In this document: piece by piece, positions 28,701-40,700 of the stretch
Layout: every line of letters starts with the position of its first letter
Position numbering within the stretch: position 1 is the first letter of the stretch
Assembly: GCF_950023065.1 (NCBI RefSeq)
Contig: NC_088679.1
Span: 76,136,001-76,200,000 of the forward strand
Reading direction: 5' to 3'
DNA length: 64,000 nt
From: Planococcus citri
Taxonomy: Eukaryota; Arthropoda; Insecta; Hemiptera; Pseudococcidae
Notes under the pieces: model-generated
Seen by the model: the letters and a program-made list of their open reading frames with translations, nothing else
Told to the model about the DNA's origin: nothing
Databases searched by the model: none
Translations under genes and position numbers: made by a program

Positions 28701-31700
28701 ATGCTGGTCTCTGGTCTCCGGTTGATTTAGTTAAACGGCCGGCGCTCGCTGCGTTTTTTGTTTGTGGGTTCTGTACAGTGTACTCCGGTCTCTGTGGCAC
28801 GTTGGCTTGTCAGCTTATATACCGCCGCCTTACCGGTCGTTGGGCTGTCTTTGGCCGGCGGCTCTATCGGGGTTCCGATGTCGATGATGGCCTCGAAAGG
28901 TCGTCTAACCGCTGCCGCGCTGCGTTACCGGTAGACCGGTGCGGCGGTGGCGAGCGGGTACGATGTACGCGGTAAACGAAACTTATGTATGTGATAGAGA
29001 CGCCTGCTGCTGCCTGTTGGTCTTGCCACTACGGTCTACGACTACGGGACCGCCAAACGCTCGCTTTGTCCTTGCGTTTTACGGTAAACCATCTTGTAAT
29101 CTCGTCGTCGTCTACAGCAGTGGTACTCAAAACGACGAACGGCGCTGGCTCTAACAAAGGGTGCTGAGATGTGTATGCTGAGTGCAGACGTCTGATCGTC
29201 TTCGTCTCGTCTTTTGATCAATGATCGATGATGTTAGCCGTTAGGATACAGTGTTTAAAGATGAAATATGGTCAATTGAAGGTGTCAGAGGTAAAAAGTT
29301 CCTAGAAGTCACCAAAGTGAGGATCTCGATCAGGCAGACGTCGTGAAAGTGATTGAAGCCCCGAAAACGTCGCAAATTCTGTCCCAAAAACTTCCCTTAG
29401 CTAAGCTCACGTCAGTGGACAGAAAAACGTAGAAACGAACGATTGATCGAAAATATGAATGGGGAGAATAGTGGTCAACTTTTAAATTAGTAGGGTACAA
29501 TTAATTCTGAGTATGATTCATTGATGGTCTGAAAAATTAGCCAGGATCCATGTGTCACTCGCTAATTTGATCTCAGATGTCAACTTTTTCATTTCCATCC
29601 ATGTTTCGGCGTCCCTGATAAATCTGAATTTTTAAAAATGAATTTTTTTTGTTTTTTTGCTTTCAAAATTGAGGAAAACACGAGGGGGCTTGTCAAGATT
29701 TTGTATGCAAAAAGAATCGTAGGTAAATATTCAGACTCAAAACTCTCAAAATCTTGAAAAAAATGAACGTGACACCCGTCATTTTAATGTTTTGGAAGTT
29801 GAACCATTTTTGCAGCATTGTTGAAAGTATATGAGACGGAAGTGGTGGATGAGTAGGGGGGGGGGAGATCGTGAAAGATCGGATCAAAAAAATACGCAAA
29901 TATTCAAACTTGAATTTTGAACTTTTTTTTTTTAATTTTGATCAAAATTATGAGCCCGTGTACCCCCCCTCCACCTTCCCCTCACCTCACCTTCAGAGGT
30001 GTTGAGATCACATTTTGAAATCAGTTAGTTGAAAATTGAATAAAATAGCATCTATACAGCGATTTTTTCAAAATGTTTGATGTATCAGGTTTCAACTTCT
30101 GCATTTCTCGTGAAAAGTCCAGCTTTCTCTATTTTGAATTTTCAGTTTTTCCTTTGTATAACCCCGCGAGCAGATTAAAGTTTAGGAGGGCTAACAATTA
30201 TGCACAAAATTATTATCAGTGCATGAAAATTATTAGGCTTGCTCAGATCCTCTTGAAAGGTTATTTTCAAAAAATATTCATTTGTAGGGGATTCCGAATT
30301 ACCCCCCCCTCTCCTTAGGATATTTTTATTTATGAATTAAAATATACCTACCTAGTACCTACTAATTTTGAGCATGGGGTAGCGGAAGAGGAGTTGGAAT
30401 TCTTCCCAACTTTTTTCTACATTTTTTAGATGCTGCACTTTATTTTCAGTTTTCAGAGTTGAAAAAGTTGCTAATTTTTCTAATTTTGACTTTTTTAAAA
30501 CCTTTTTTCCTCCTTCCTTGCCCCCCCCTTCGGTCGAAATGTCCTCACTGCCTCCAAATTATCGATAATTTCAATCTTTTAGTCGGAAAAAATTATCAGT
30601 TTCAATGCAGTAAAATTTTTGCTGTTCTCAAAAATTGTGGCGATCAAAAATTTTTTTTAAATTAGCTTCTCGTAAATTTTTTTCTATATGAGGTCCACCT
30701 TCTTGGGCATTTTTGGGTTTTTGGGTCAAAGTAGAGCTTGCGATGCAAAAATGTTCATAAGTTACTAAAAAAATTATTACTCGTATCTTCAAAAATCGTT
30801 GAGCTTCTAAGTCAAGTCCCCCTTCTCCTCCCTCCCTCCCTCCCTCCCTCCGTCCAATTCAACTCAGAATCTTAACATGTACTTCAGTCCAGTTGGCTCA
30901 AAATGGCAATAAATGAATAATAACTTGGATATTGAAAACTGTCAGATTCCATTTTTCAAATTAAGTCCTCACCTTCCCTCGATGGTGTCTTCCAACCTCC
31001 TTTTCCACTATTTTGAGTGTAGTTTAGGGGTAGCTGTTATTTTGAGGATTCTTTTTTTGAGCTCCCAACTTATAAAGTTGTTGAATTTTATGAGAAAATA
31101 CTTCCTCGGTTTTGAGTTTTCTCCCAAGTTCAAAAATGTTCGTTTCGACAGCCCCCTCCCCTTCAGTTGGAAAAAATTTTTTAAATATTAATTTTTCAAA
31201 AAAAAATCATCTTTTTACTATTTATCTTTTTGAGAAATAATTTTTAATGGTCCCCAAACCGAGCTGATTTTCTTTTGTATGGAAGCCTCTAAAGGTTGAA
31301 AAAAAAACAAGCTGAGAAATTTTGTTTCTTTTTTACCCAAGTATGCCAAAAATTACCAAGAAGTCTCACTTTTTTGCAAAAAAAATTCCAGGAAAGCCCT
31401 GCTTTTTGCTAAAAAAATTCCTAAATGTCGCTTTCGTGTCAAAAATTGCAAAAAATTCTCACTTTATTGTCAAAAATTGTCGAAAATTTGCGAAATAGTC
31501 TCGCTTTTTTGACAAAAATTTTGAAAAAGTATAATTTTTCCTGTCATTATAAAAAAGTTTATTTTTAAATTTTTTTACAAAATCTTCTAGCTTTTTTGTG
31601 ATCTTTCTCATACCTTCTTTAAAATGCTTAGCTCACGTCTTGAAATTTTTTTTTTCATTTTTTAAGTAAGTATTTTAAAAAAATTTTTGATTTTTTTTTT

Positions 31701-34700
31701 TGAAAAAATTGAAGCTGAACTTAAGCTGAACTCTCTTTTAAATAATTAGTTTTTCGTGGGTCATTTATTGTCCCAAGAAATTTAGGTCTCCTTATGTACC
31801 TAAAGCCAGCCTCCAATCATGAAAAAAATCAAAAAAAAATGAAATAAAACTATAAAAATCCGTAAATTTTATTCATTTTCCGATTAGGTAGTGATTTATG
31901 TTCCAATTACTTATTTTTAGAAATGTGGTGGGGGAGGTATTCTACTTTTTTTTATCGTACAGAATGGAGGAACTGTAAAAACTAAGCATTAAACAATGCT
32001 TTTCTCTGATGAAAATGGATCAAATTCAAATCTAAAGATTAGAGTGTAAAATCATGAAAATTTCAACTTTCCTGCCTTTTTTTTTGGTGAGGGAGCACAA
32101 GTTCAATTTTTTCATCATCCGGTGGAAGGGGGGGGGGCTCAACAATATCAATTAGTGCTTTTATAATGAAAATAAGGAGATCAAATCTGAGGTTTAGATT
32201 TCAGAATGTCAATACATACATGAAAATTTTATTTTTTCTCATTTTCTCCAAGTAGGGCTTAGTGGGGGGGGGGGGCAAATTATTGACTTCTGTTTGTCTG
32301 ATGCGCATTGACCAAATTCAAGGTTCAGAATGTCAAAAAGTAAAAAAATTCAGTTTTTTGTACTTTTCTGTGTTTTTGTGAACTGGATGTTGGCCGGGGG
32401 GGGGAGTTCATCATGCGAGGGTAGGGGGGCTCAAAAATATCGATTAGTGCTTTTCTAATAAAAATGATCAAATCTGAGGTTTAGATTTCAGAATGTCATT
32501 ACATGAAAATTTTATTTTTTCTCATTTTCTCCAAGTAAAGCTCGAGTGGGGGGGGCAAATTATTGACTTCTGTTTGTCTGATACGCATTGACCAAATTCA
32601 AGGTTTAGAATGTCAAAAAGTAAAAAAATGCAGTTTTTTGCACTTTTCTGTGTTTTTGCGAACTGGAGGTGGGTGGGGGGGGAGGAGTTCATCATGCGAG
32701 GGTAGGGGGGCTCAAAAATATCGATTAGTGCTTTTCTAATAAAAATGATCAAATGTGAGGTTTAGATTTCAGAATGTCAATACATAAAAATTTTATTTTT
32801 TCTCATTTTCTCCAAGTAAAGCTCGAGTGGGGGGGGGCAAATTATTGACTTCTGTTTGTCTGATGCGCATTGACCAAATTCAAGGTTTAGAATGTCAAAA
32901 AGTAAAAAAATTTAGTTTTTTGCACTTTTCTGTGTTTTTGTGAACTGGAGGTGGGCGGGGGGGGGGAGTTCATCATGCGAGGGTAGGGGGCTCATAAATA
33001 TCAATTAGTGCTTTTCTAATGAAAATGATCAAATCTGGGGTTTAGATTTCAGAATGTCTAAACATAAAAATTTCCTGTCTTCTCATTTTCCAAGCAGAGC
33101 TGGGGGGGGGGGGACGAATTATTGATTTCTGTTTGTCTGACGCAAATGGACCAAATTCAAGGTTTAGAATGTCAAAAAATAAAAAATTCACAATTTCGCC
33201 CTTTTCTGTATTTTTGAGAACTGTGGGGGGGGGGGGGTAGTTTACAGCAAACCTAATTTCAAGCGAGACAGCTGAAATTTTTCAGTTTTCTCTCATGAAT
33301 GATGAAAATGCTCAGTAACTTCTTTAGGAAGTGGGAGTAAAAAAATATTTTTAAAAAATTTCTCAAGTTGTAAAAGCCACCCATGTTTAGCTGTTGTTGG
33401 AAACATATGAAAAATTGGAAAATTTCGTATCGAAAATCGTGAAAAGTCAGGGAAAATCATCCCTCTGAAAAACGACACCCCGATGTAGGAGGTTCCTTCA
33501 CTCTTCAACGATCTCTTACGAAGCAAGTACCTTTGCTCCTGTATGGAGTTCATAAAAATCATTAAAACACAAAACAAGAAGAAGACTGGACATGGACTGG
33601 AGAAGAGCCATCAGGTCCAGCAGCAGCAGGTTATATAACTCGATGAATATTTTGGGACATGCTGCGCGACGACGAAGTATAGAGAAAGATGGCGTAAGCT
33701 AGTTAAAAACGGTCGCATTGGTACTCGAAGACACCTTTTTATACTTATAATACGAGTATACCGGTGCTGGACATAACAAAATATATACTCTTGTTTTACG
33801 CCTGTATGAGTCCGCGTGATCACAAATACCCGTACCGGTGGACTGGTACATCGGATAGATATAGATAGATAGGTGTACGTGTACGCTGACTCTACGCCGC
33901 CGTCGTCTATTTGGTCTTGGTCTTGGTCTTCTTCGCAGTGGTCGTCGTCGTCGGTCGTCGTATAGGTACCATACGAAGATCAAGGGAACGGCGACGACGA
34001 CGACGATGGCGGCAACGTATAGGCAAAGCAACTGGCTATGGAATTCGTAAATTGTGGTACCTATACCTATACCTATACTACATACCTCTACCTGTATATC
34101 TGGCCTGCGCCTGTGCTTATTTAAAGAGTCGAAGTTGTTCCAATGGGCGAGTTCGAGCTGCGGCTTGCGGCGGACGTACTACAAACGGTGACGGTGGTGA
34201 CGACGTTAACCGAAGCCCGAAAGCGCAGATGTTAAACCGCTCGTTTTAATTCACCATGCAAGTGGCACCGTAACGTTTTTTTTCCTTCTCTCTGGGTTGG
34301 TCTACTTACTATACAGACCTCAGCATAGGATATGGTTCCTTACGTAAAATATCTGAGGTCTCTCGGAATTGGCCACCCTGTCGTTTTTATCCCGTCGCGC
34401 CTTGTATGTCATATGTACTTGAAAGGGATGAAGGACGCGGAGATGCGGATAAAGAATATTGCAATTGCATCCTGCATCGGTGTACCTATATTCTCGTATA
34501 TAGGGGAGTTTCATCGTCGGTACCCATGGCCCAGAAGGGAAGAGAGGACCGATACCGATGCATGTCTCTAAAAACGCATTGAACCTAACCTGTTAACCTT
34601 TAGGTTATATGGATACTCGTTTATGTGGTGAAAAATCTTTTCTTCTATTCGTACTTACTTGTAAATTAATTGAAAAAACAATATCTCGCTACCGAGCCCT

Positions 34701-37700
34701 CTAATTATACAGTTTTTTTCTTCTTCTCGAGTTCCTAGCTCTTAGGCAATGGTCATATACGTATTGTGTTTTGAAAACGCACTAGCACGCAACCTTAAGG
34801 TGAATCTGGACCAATTTAGCGTTCTTGTGTATTAGAAATTTTAAGCTCGGATCCAATGGTTCAATATTCTAAAAATACTCTAACGAAGACTCAGGGCTAG
34901 GCAGGCCATCGCTGTCGGTAACATCAGACATGGATGCCTGCGGAGTCGAAGAACGTTACGTTATTCTCTCATAAAATTCAACGAACGGATATTCGCAGGA
35001 CTAGTTTCAGTTTCTAACTACGCAGACAGACATACTATAGACAGGTACACGATAGAGAATAATTGGTACCTGCGATTGTACGAGTATTACTAAACGTAGC
35101 TCTTTACGTGTACGTTTGCCTGTGTATAATATAGTATCTACGTAGAGGTACAATATGTATGTACATTACATATACTTTTGTACTATATAACTAGGCACAG
35201 GTATGACGCACGAGGCACGAGGCACCCGGTACATATAACAAATAAGAATAGATTTTGCTTCAAAAAATCGATCACACATAGTTCTTGTTTATTCGCGATA
35301 CTTACGTTCTCATCAAATTCAATAGGTGCAATTTAGAGGCTAGATTGCGAAAAGAAAAAAAAAATCAATGTCTATAGATTTTGAATCACGATGGTCAACT
35401 AGTCTTGGTTTGGCAGACGATCTGGGGATCTGGTGCATGTGCATGTTTTAAAGTTGGCAGGTAATTGACTGTTTCCTTCTATAAAAGCTGAGTCTAGTTT
35501 TGTCGCACGTTCAAAAAAGCAGCAGACATCTTTCGTAATGATCGATTCGGCGTTTAACCAGTTTCTCTCGATGGCTGCGCTGCTTTTGCCACAGCAGCTA
35601 GGTGAAGTTGGATTATAATTACTGTGGAAATTGTACTATGTACGGGTACGCGACGACGCAGGGTAATAAGGTCAACGATTCGATTGTGGTTTAGTATTGA
35701 ATAAAAAAAAAACATCATTGGCGAAGATTGGAGCTGCTTGTTTTTTTTCAGACGGAGGTGATTGAAGGTGTGGAATTTTTTTGTCGTGTGTGTTGAAGTT
35801 GACTGATTTGAAATTTTGAATGGGAAATTGAATTATTTATTTGTTGGTAAAATTTATAGTTATGTATTGATTTTGATGTCGTAAAATAATGATCGATTTT
35901 GATTCTATTTGTCGTTAGAACCAGTAACGAGTGGTTTTGATTTTGTGTTGATGTAGGTGTTGGTGAATTGTCACGAATTTTGAATTTCATAATATAGTAG
36001 AATGTACGTGGGAAAATATTTCAACTTGAACACACTTGAAACAAAAAAAATGTTCGTTTGTGAATATCATTTTGAAAAAAAAAACATGAAAATTTTGGTT
36101 TCTATTTTTTTTTTTTTTTTTTTTTACTGTTTAAAAATTAAAATTGTCTAAATCTTCCTGTCTCTCAAAAATCGTAAAAGTCTCGCTTTTCGTCAAATTT
36201 GACAAAAAGTCTCGTTTTCTTGCCAAAAATTGCTAAAAATTTTTGTCTTTTTGGTGAAAAATTCCAAAAATATCCTCATTTTTTCGCCAACAACTGCCTA
36301 AAAATCTCGTATGCTTGAAAAGATTTCTGAGAAAGTGTCGCTTAAATGACAAAAAATGCGAAAAAACATCACTTTTTTCGCCATCAATTGTCAAATAAAA
36401 AAGTCCTATTTTTTTCAGAAATTTGAAAAATTTTCATTTTTGACCAGAATTTCTGAAAATTTTTGCTGTGTTACTCAAAATTGCGAAAAACTTTCATTTT
36501 CTTACATGAAGATTGCTAACTCACTTTTTTGCTAAAATTTCGCCATTTCGTCAAAATATGTTAAAAAAGTAACCTAAAACGTCTCTTGTCATAATTTATC
36601 ACAACAAAAATTGTGTAAAATGTTCAGTTTTTTGTAAAAATTTCAAAAAGTTTGATTCCCCTCCCCCCCGAAAAATTCACAAAAAATCTCGCTTTTTTGC
36701 TAGAATGAGAAAGTTGCGAAATAGTCGCTTACTTTTTTGACAACAATTTGTTAAATGACTTGTATTGATAAAATTGCCAAAATTCTTTCAGTTTCATCAT
36801 CATGAGTATTGTTTCGTGATTTTTCAACATTTTTAATCAAAAAGTTTTTTTTTGTGATTTTTTTCTGCATTGAATTAATATTTTGCACACGTTTTATACG
36901 TTTTTTGGCTACTTTTTGGCTACTACCTTTCTTCCAAAAATGGCAAAAAAATCTCTAGTTTCTTAGTAAAAAATGTTACTTTTTTTTTGCAAACAATTTC
37001 AAAAACTATAGATTCATTTTTTTCTGAAAATTATCTCCACTTTTTTCTTCTAAAAAAAATTCCGAAAAGTCTCACTTTTTAAGCAGAAAATTGATCAACA
37101 AAACAGCTTCACTTTTTTAAGATAGATGGCGAAGAAGTACTGTGTATATTTTGTTGCCAATAATTACCTAAAATTTGTGCTTTTTGCTGAAATTTTTTGT
37201 CTTGCTTTTTGTAAATAATTGTTGAAAATCTTCGGTTTTTTTGCGAAAAATTCCAAAAAGTGTCACTTTTTTCCAAAAGTTGTCCAAAAGTCTTACTTAC
37301 TTATTGCCAAAAATGCTAGTTTTTTAACGATTTTGAAAAGTTTCGCTTTTTTAACCGAAAATTGCCAAAAATTACGAAGAAAACTAATTTTACTTTTCGT
37401 GAAAAAAAAATTGTGAGAAAAAGTAGATAATTTCTTCGTTAAGATGATTCTCAAAAATTGATAATCAAATTTTTGCTGGTTTTTTTTTTTTTTTTTTTTA
37501 AAGATCATTCAAAAACCTCGCTTAGGTACTCAATTGTTGAAAAAAGTATCGCTTTTTTTTTAAAAGATCATTCAAAAACCTCGCTTAGGTACTCAATTGT
37601 TTAAAAAAGTATCGCTTTTTTACCAATAATTCTCAAAAAGTGATGCTTTTTGCCGAAATAGTCGAATAATTCTTCTTGCCACAAATTGAAAAAATTTCTA

Positions 37701-40700
37701 GCTTTCTTACAAAATTAGTTGTTTTTGGCGAAAAATTTACCTGTTTTTAAAAAATTATTCTAAAAGTCTAGTTTTTTGCCAGAAATTGCCAGAAAATCGT
37801 TCCTTTTGTCTGGTTTTATTTTGTCCAAAATTACAAAAATCCTTACTTTGTGACCAAAAAATGTCAAAAAGTCTTGATTTCTGATCTAAAAGTTACAAAA
37901 TAGTTCAACTTTTAAAAATATTTTCAATTCGTTCAATTCGTAATGTGCTGTTTCTTTCTTGAGATTTTTTTCTACCTGGAGTACAAACCTTGAAATGTTA
38001 CGAATTTCATTTTTAATTTTTAATACCTAATTTTTTCTGATTAAAAAAAATTCTAAAGAGTATATTTTTGATTCTACACGTCTTACTTACTCTTCTGTTG
38101 TTTTTTTTTTTTTTTTTTTTTTTGTAGAAATGAATAAGATAAAATGAAGGGAATGTTTAAAATGATAAACTGATTTATTGGACATTCCACGAAAGACTAT
38201 TTCCCCTTGCATCACACCAACTGCCATTTCGATAAAAAATACCTACCGTGACTTCAGTTGGGACATTTTTAGACCCGAGATTCAGTCCTGTAAACGTCCC
38301 AGAGGGTCTTTTTTGAACCTGAGGTGTCGGGTCTTTGATTAAATACTTTACAGTGAACACTGCTATGAAAATCAACTAATTTTTTGTATTTTTTTGGGGT
38401 GAGGAAGGGGGATGGCAAAGGTCCTTACCGAATTCGTTTTTGAAATTTTATTGACGAAATGAAGATAAAATTATGAGGAATACTACTAATTAAACATTAA
38501 TATTGCTACTATTTTTTCTCATAAAAAAATTTACTGTTTAAGGATAAGGAAAGTTGACAATTCTTTTTCAAACACAAACAGTAACAGTACAACTTATCTA
38601 GCTATCATTTATGTTACCAAGTTACCATAATGTAGAAATAACTGGAACAAGTTGGTCAAACAATTTGTACATTTCAGAGAAAAAATTGTTAAATTTTTGA
38701 TTTTTTGCAGACTTGATTGTTAGGTTTCGTCTTTAAATAATTTAATGTGTTTTTTGAAATGTTTGTCTTTTCTCAGTGTTTATCCATCATTTGATTTTTC
38801 TAGTTTCAACATTGTGTTTTCACTATCACTACACCATCATTGTTTCATGAAATTTAAAAATAATTGAAGTTGAAAAATTTGTTTTTAAATTCAAACTGAA
38901 GTTTTTTTTATTGTCAAGAACTAGCTTTTCAGTTTTCACTTTTCAGATTTTGTTTTGGTGATGAGTATTGAATTGATTGAGTGTAATTTACTATTACTTT
39001 TATTTTTTATTTTATCTTTTTATCCAATATTTTTTCAACGTAAAAAACTGGGAATCGGAATCTTTTTTAAAAAATGAAATTCAAATCAAAATCATTACAT
39101 CATAAAATTCATAATCTCAAAAATCAAAATCAAAACTTTTCAAAAAAAAAAACGAAAAGGAAAAACGTCAATTTTTAGGATTTTTTACCTTTTTTGTTGT
39201 GGCATTGAAATACAACGAACCCCTTATCTTTTGTTTGCCTACCTAAAAAGTATAGGTAGATTTTATCTTCGTTTCCGTTTTCGGTTTTGGTTCAACTTTG
39301 TAAAAATTTGAATAATGTACTTGTAAAATCAATCGGCGTTAGTTTAATCGAATTAATTATTATAGTTTTACTTGCGAAATACTCGTATTATAAAAAATTA
39401 ACGTTCGAATTGTTGAATTGTTGTTTCCAGACGATCAATCAATCGTGGATAACTCGTTGAAAAGTGCCAAAGTGAACGACTCGACAAATGAAGACAAAGG
39501 CGACGATTCTATGAACGGTGAGTAAAACAACCTTATTTAACTCGGAATGCGAGAACGTATACCTTCGAATATCATATTATACGGTTTTTCAGGTGTTTTA
39601 GATATTACTGAAACATCTTCGGATGAGGAGAATACCGAAAATTCCAACGAAACCAAAGGAAGCGTCAGTAACGATAACAACTCTTTGATGAAAAAGGTAG
39701 ATAGATACACGTTGTTTACATTACTGTTTTACGGATTTCTAGATTTCCGATTTAATCTTTCAACGTTGAATTTCGCAGGAGGAAATCAACGAAGTCAAAA
39801 TGCTAGACGATCAAGATGATTTGTTGAACGACGACGACGATTTAACTTACTCGAATGGCTCGAACGAACAATATTCATTTAATTTAGATAACGATAACAA
39901 CGATCAACTTTCAAATGATTATCTGGATGACGAAGGAGCCGATCAGTCTGTAAACGATTGCGATGAAGATGGCGCCGATGCAGACGAAGGTACTGATCCG
40001 AACGAAGAACTCGATGCTGATAATAGCGGCCAAGTTGAAGACGATGAAGAAGAAACTGCTCTTCGAGAGACTGATGATAATAACGACTGTGATACTAACT
40101 TACATAACGATGGTAAGTCGACCTCAGATCGAAATTATATTATTTTTGGTGTGTTTTCTGTATATTATTACGATATTCATCGTTGAATCGTATTACAGAT
40201 GAAAGCGCTACAGAACAAAATGCTTCCGCCGATAAAGAAAACTCCTCCGATGAACAAGCCGATGGCGCTGACAAAAACGCTACCAGCGTAACCGAAGCCA
40301 CCGAGTCATCGGTTGCAAAACCTACTGCTGCTGCTGCTTCCGAAAGTGCAGAAAAAGAACCCGAATCCGAAACCCACGACAATAAAAGACCAGCTAGTCG
40401 AGAATCTACCACCAGCACCACGTCTAATTCATCGGAACGATTGACCATTCGATCGGCGAACGATTTAAACAGATTAGTCGTCAGTGTGGCCGATGCTTTT
40501 ATTAAAAAAGAGCAATGCGAAGAACAGACGAAAGAGAAACCTCACGGTGGTCTTTCCGTTGTCAATCCAAGCCAGCTCGGAGTCTCGAATTCCGGCGGAG
40601 GAAACTTACTCCAGAATGTGAACTTTGCGCAGCCCAACGATCAAATGAATGTTATTAATTATATCGGTAGCAGCGCCGTTGCTGTACAGGTTAGTTCGAG

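Larger units (their letters stand above)
8833..39430 (+). other. Giant intron (~30.6 kb) of the zinc-finger gene
   Basis: Donor AGAAG/GTAATG at 8833 and acceptor TTTCCAG at 39430 join residues KKEPRE to DDQSIV in frame (phase 1). The intron contains the antisense MADF-BESS gene, four tandem arrays, a 3.7-kb inverted-repeat element, three GC-richer islands and a retrocopy fragment. No further plus-strand exon that keeps the frame was found in it. Small alternative exons cannot be excluded. Confidence 0.7.

Noticed and set aside
33690..34250. Arg-rich frames on both strands
   Set aside because: They are products of CGTCGTCGT-type repeats, with no conserved domain and no splice context.
34884..34980. 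Short exon-like patch (NEDSGLGRPSLSVTSD)
   Set aside because: It looks coding-like but is bounded by stops on both sides in that frame and lacks a good acceptor. It is too short to support.
39963..40448. Alternative frames overlapping the acidic exons
   Set aside because: They are out-of-frame shadows of exons 39779-40112 and 40199-40689, whose phases fit the gene.
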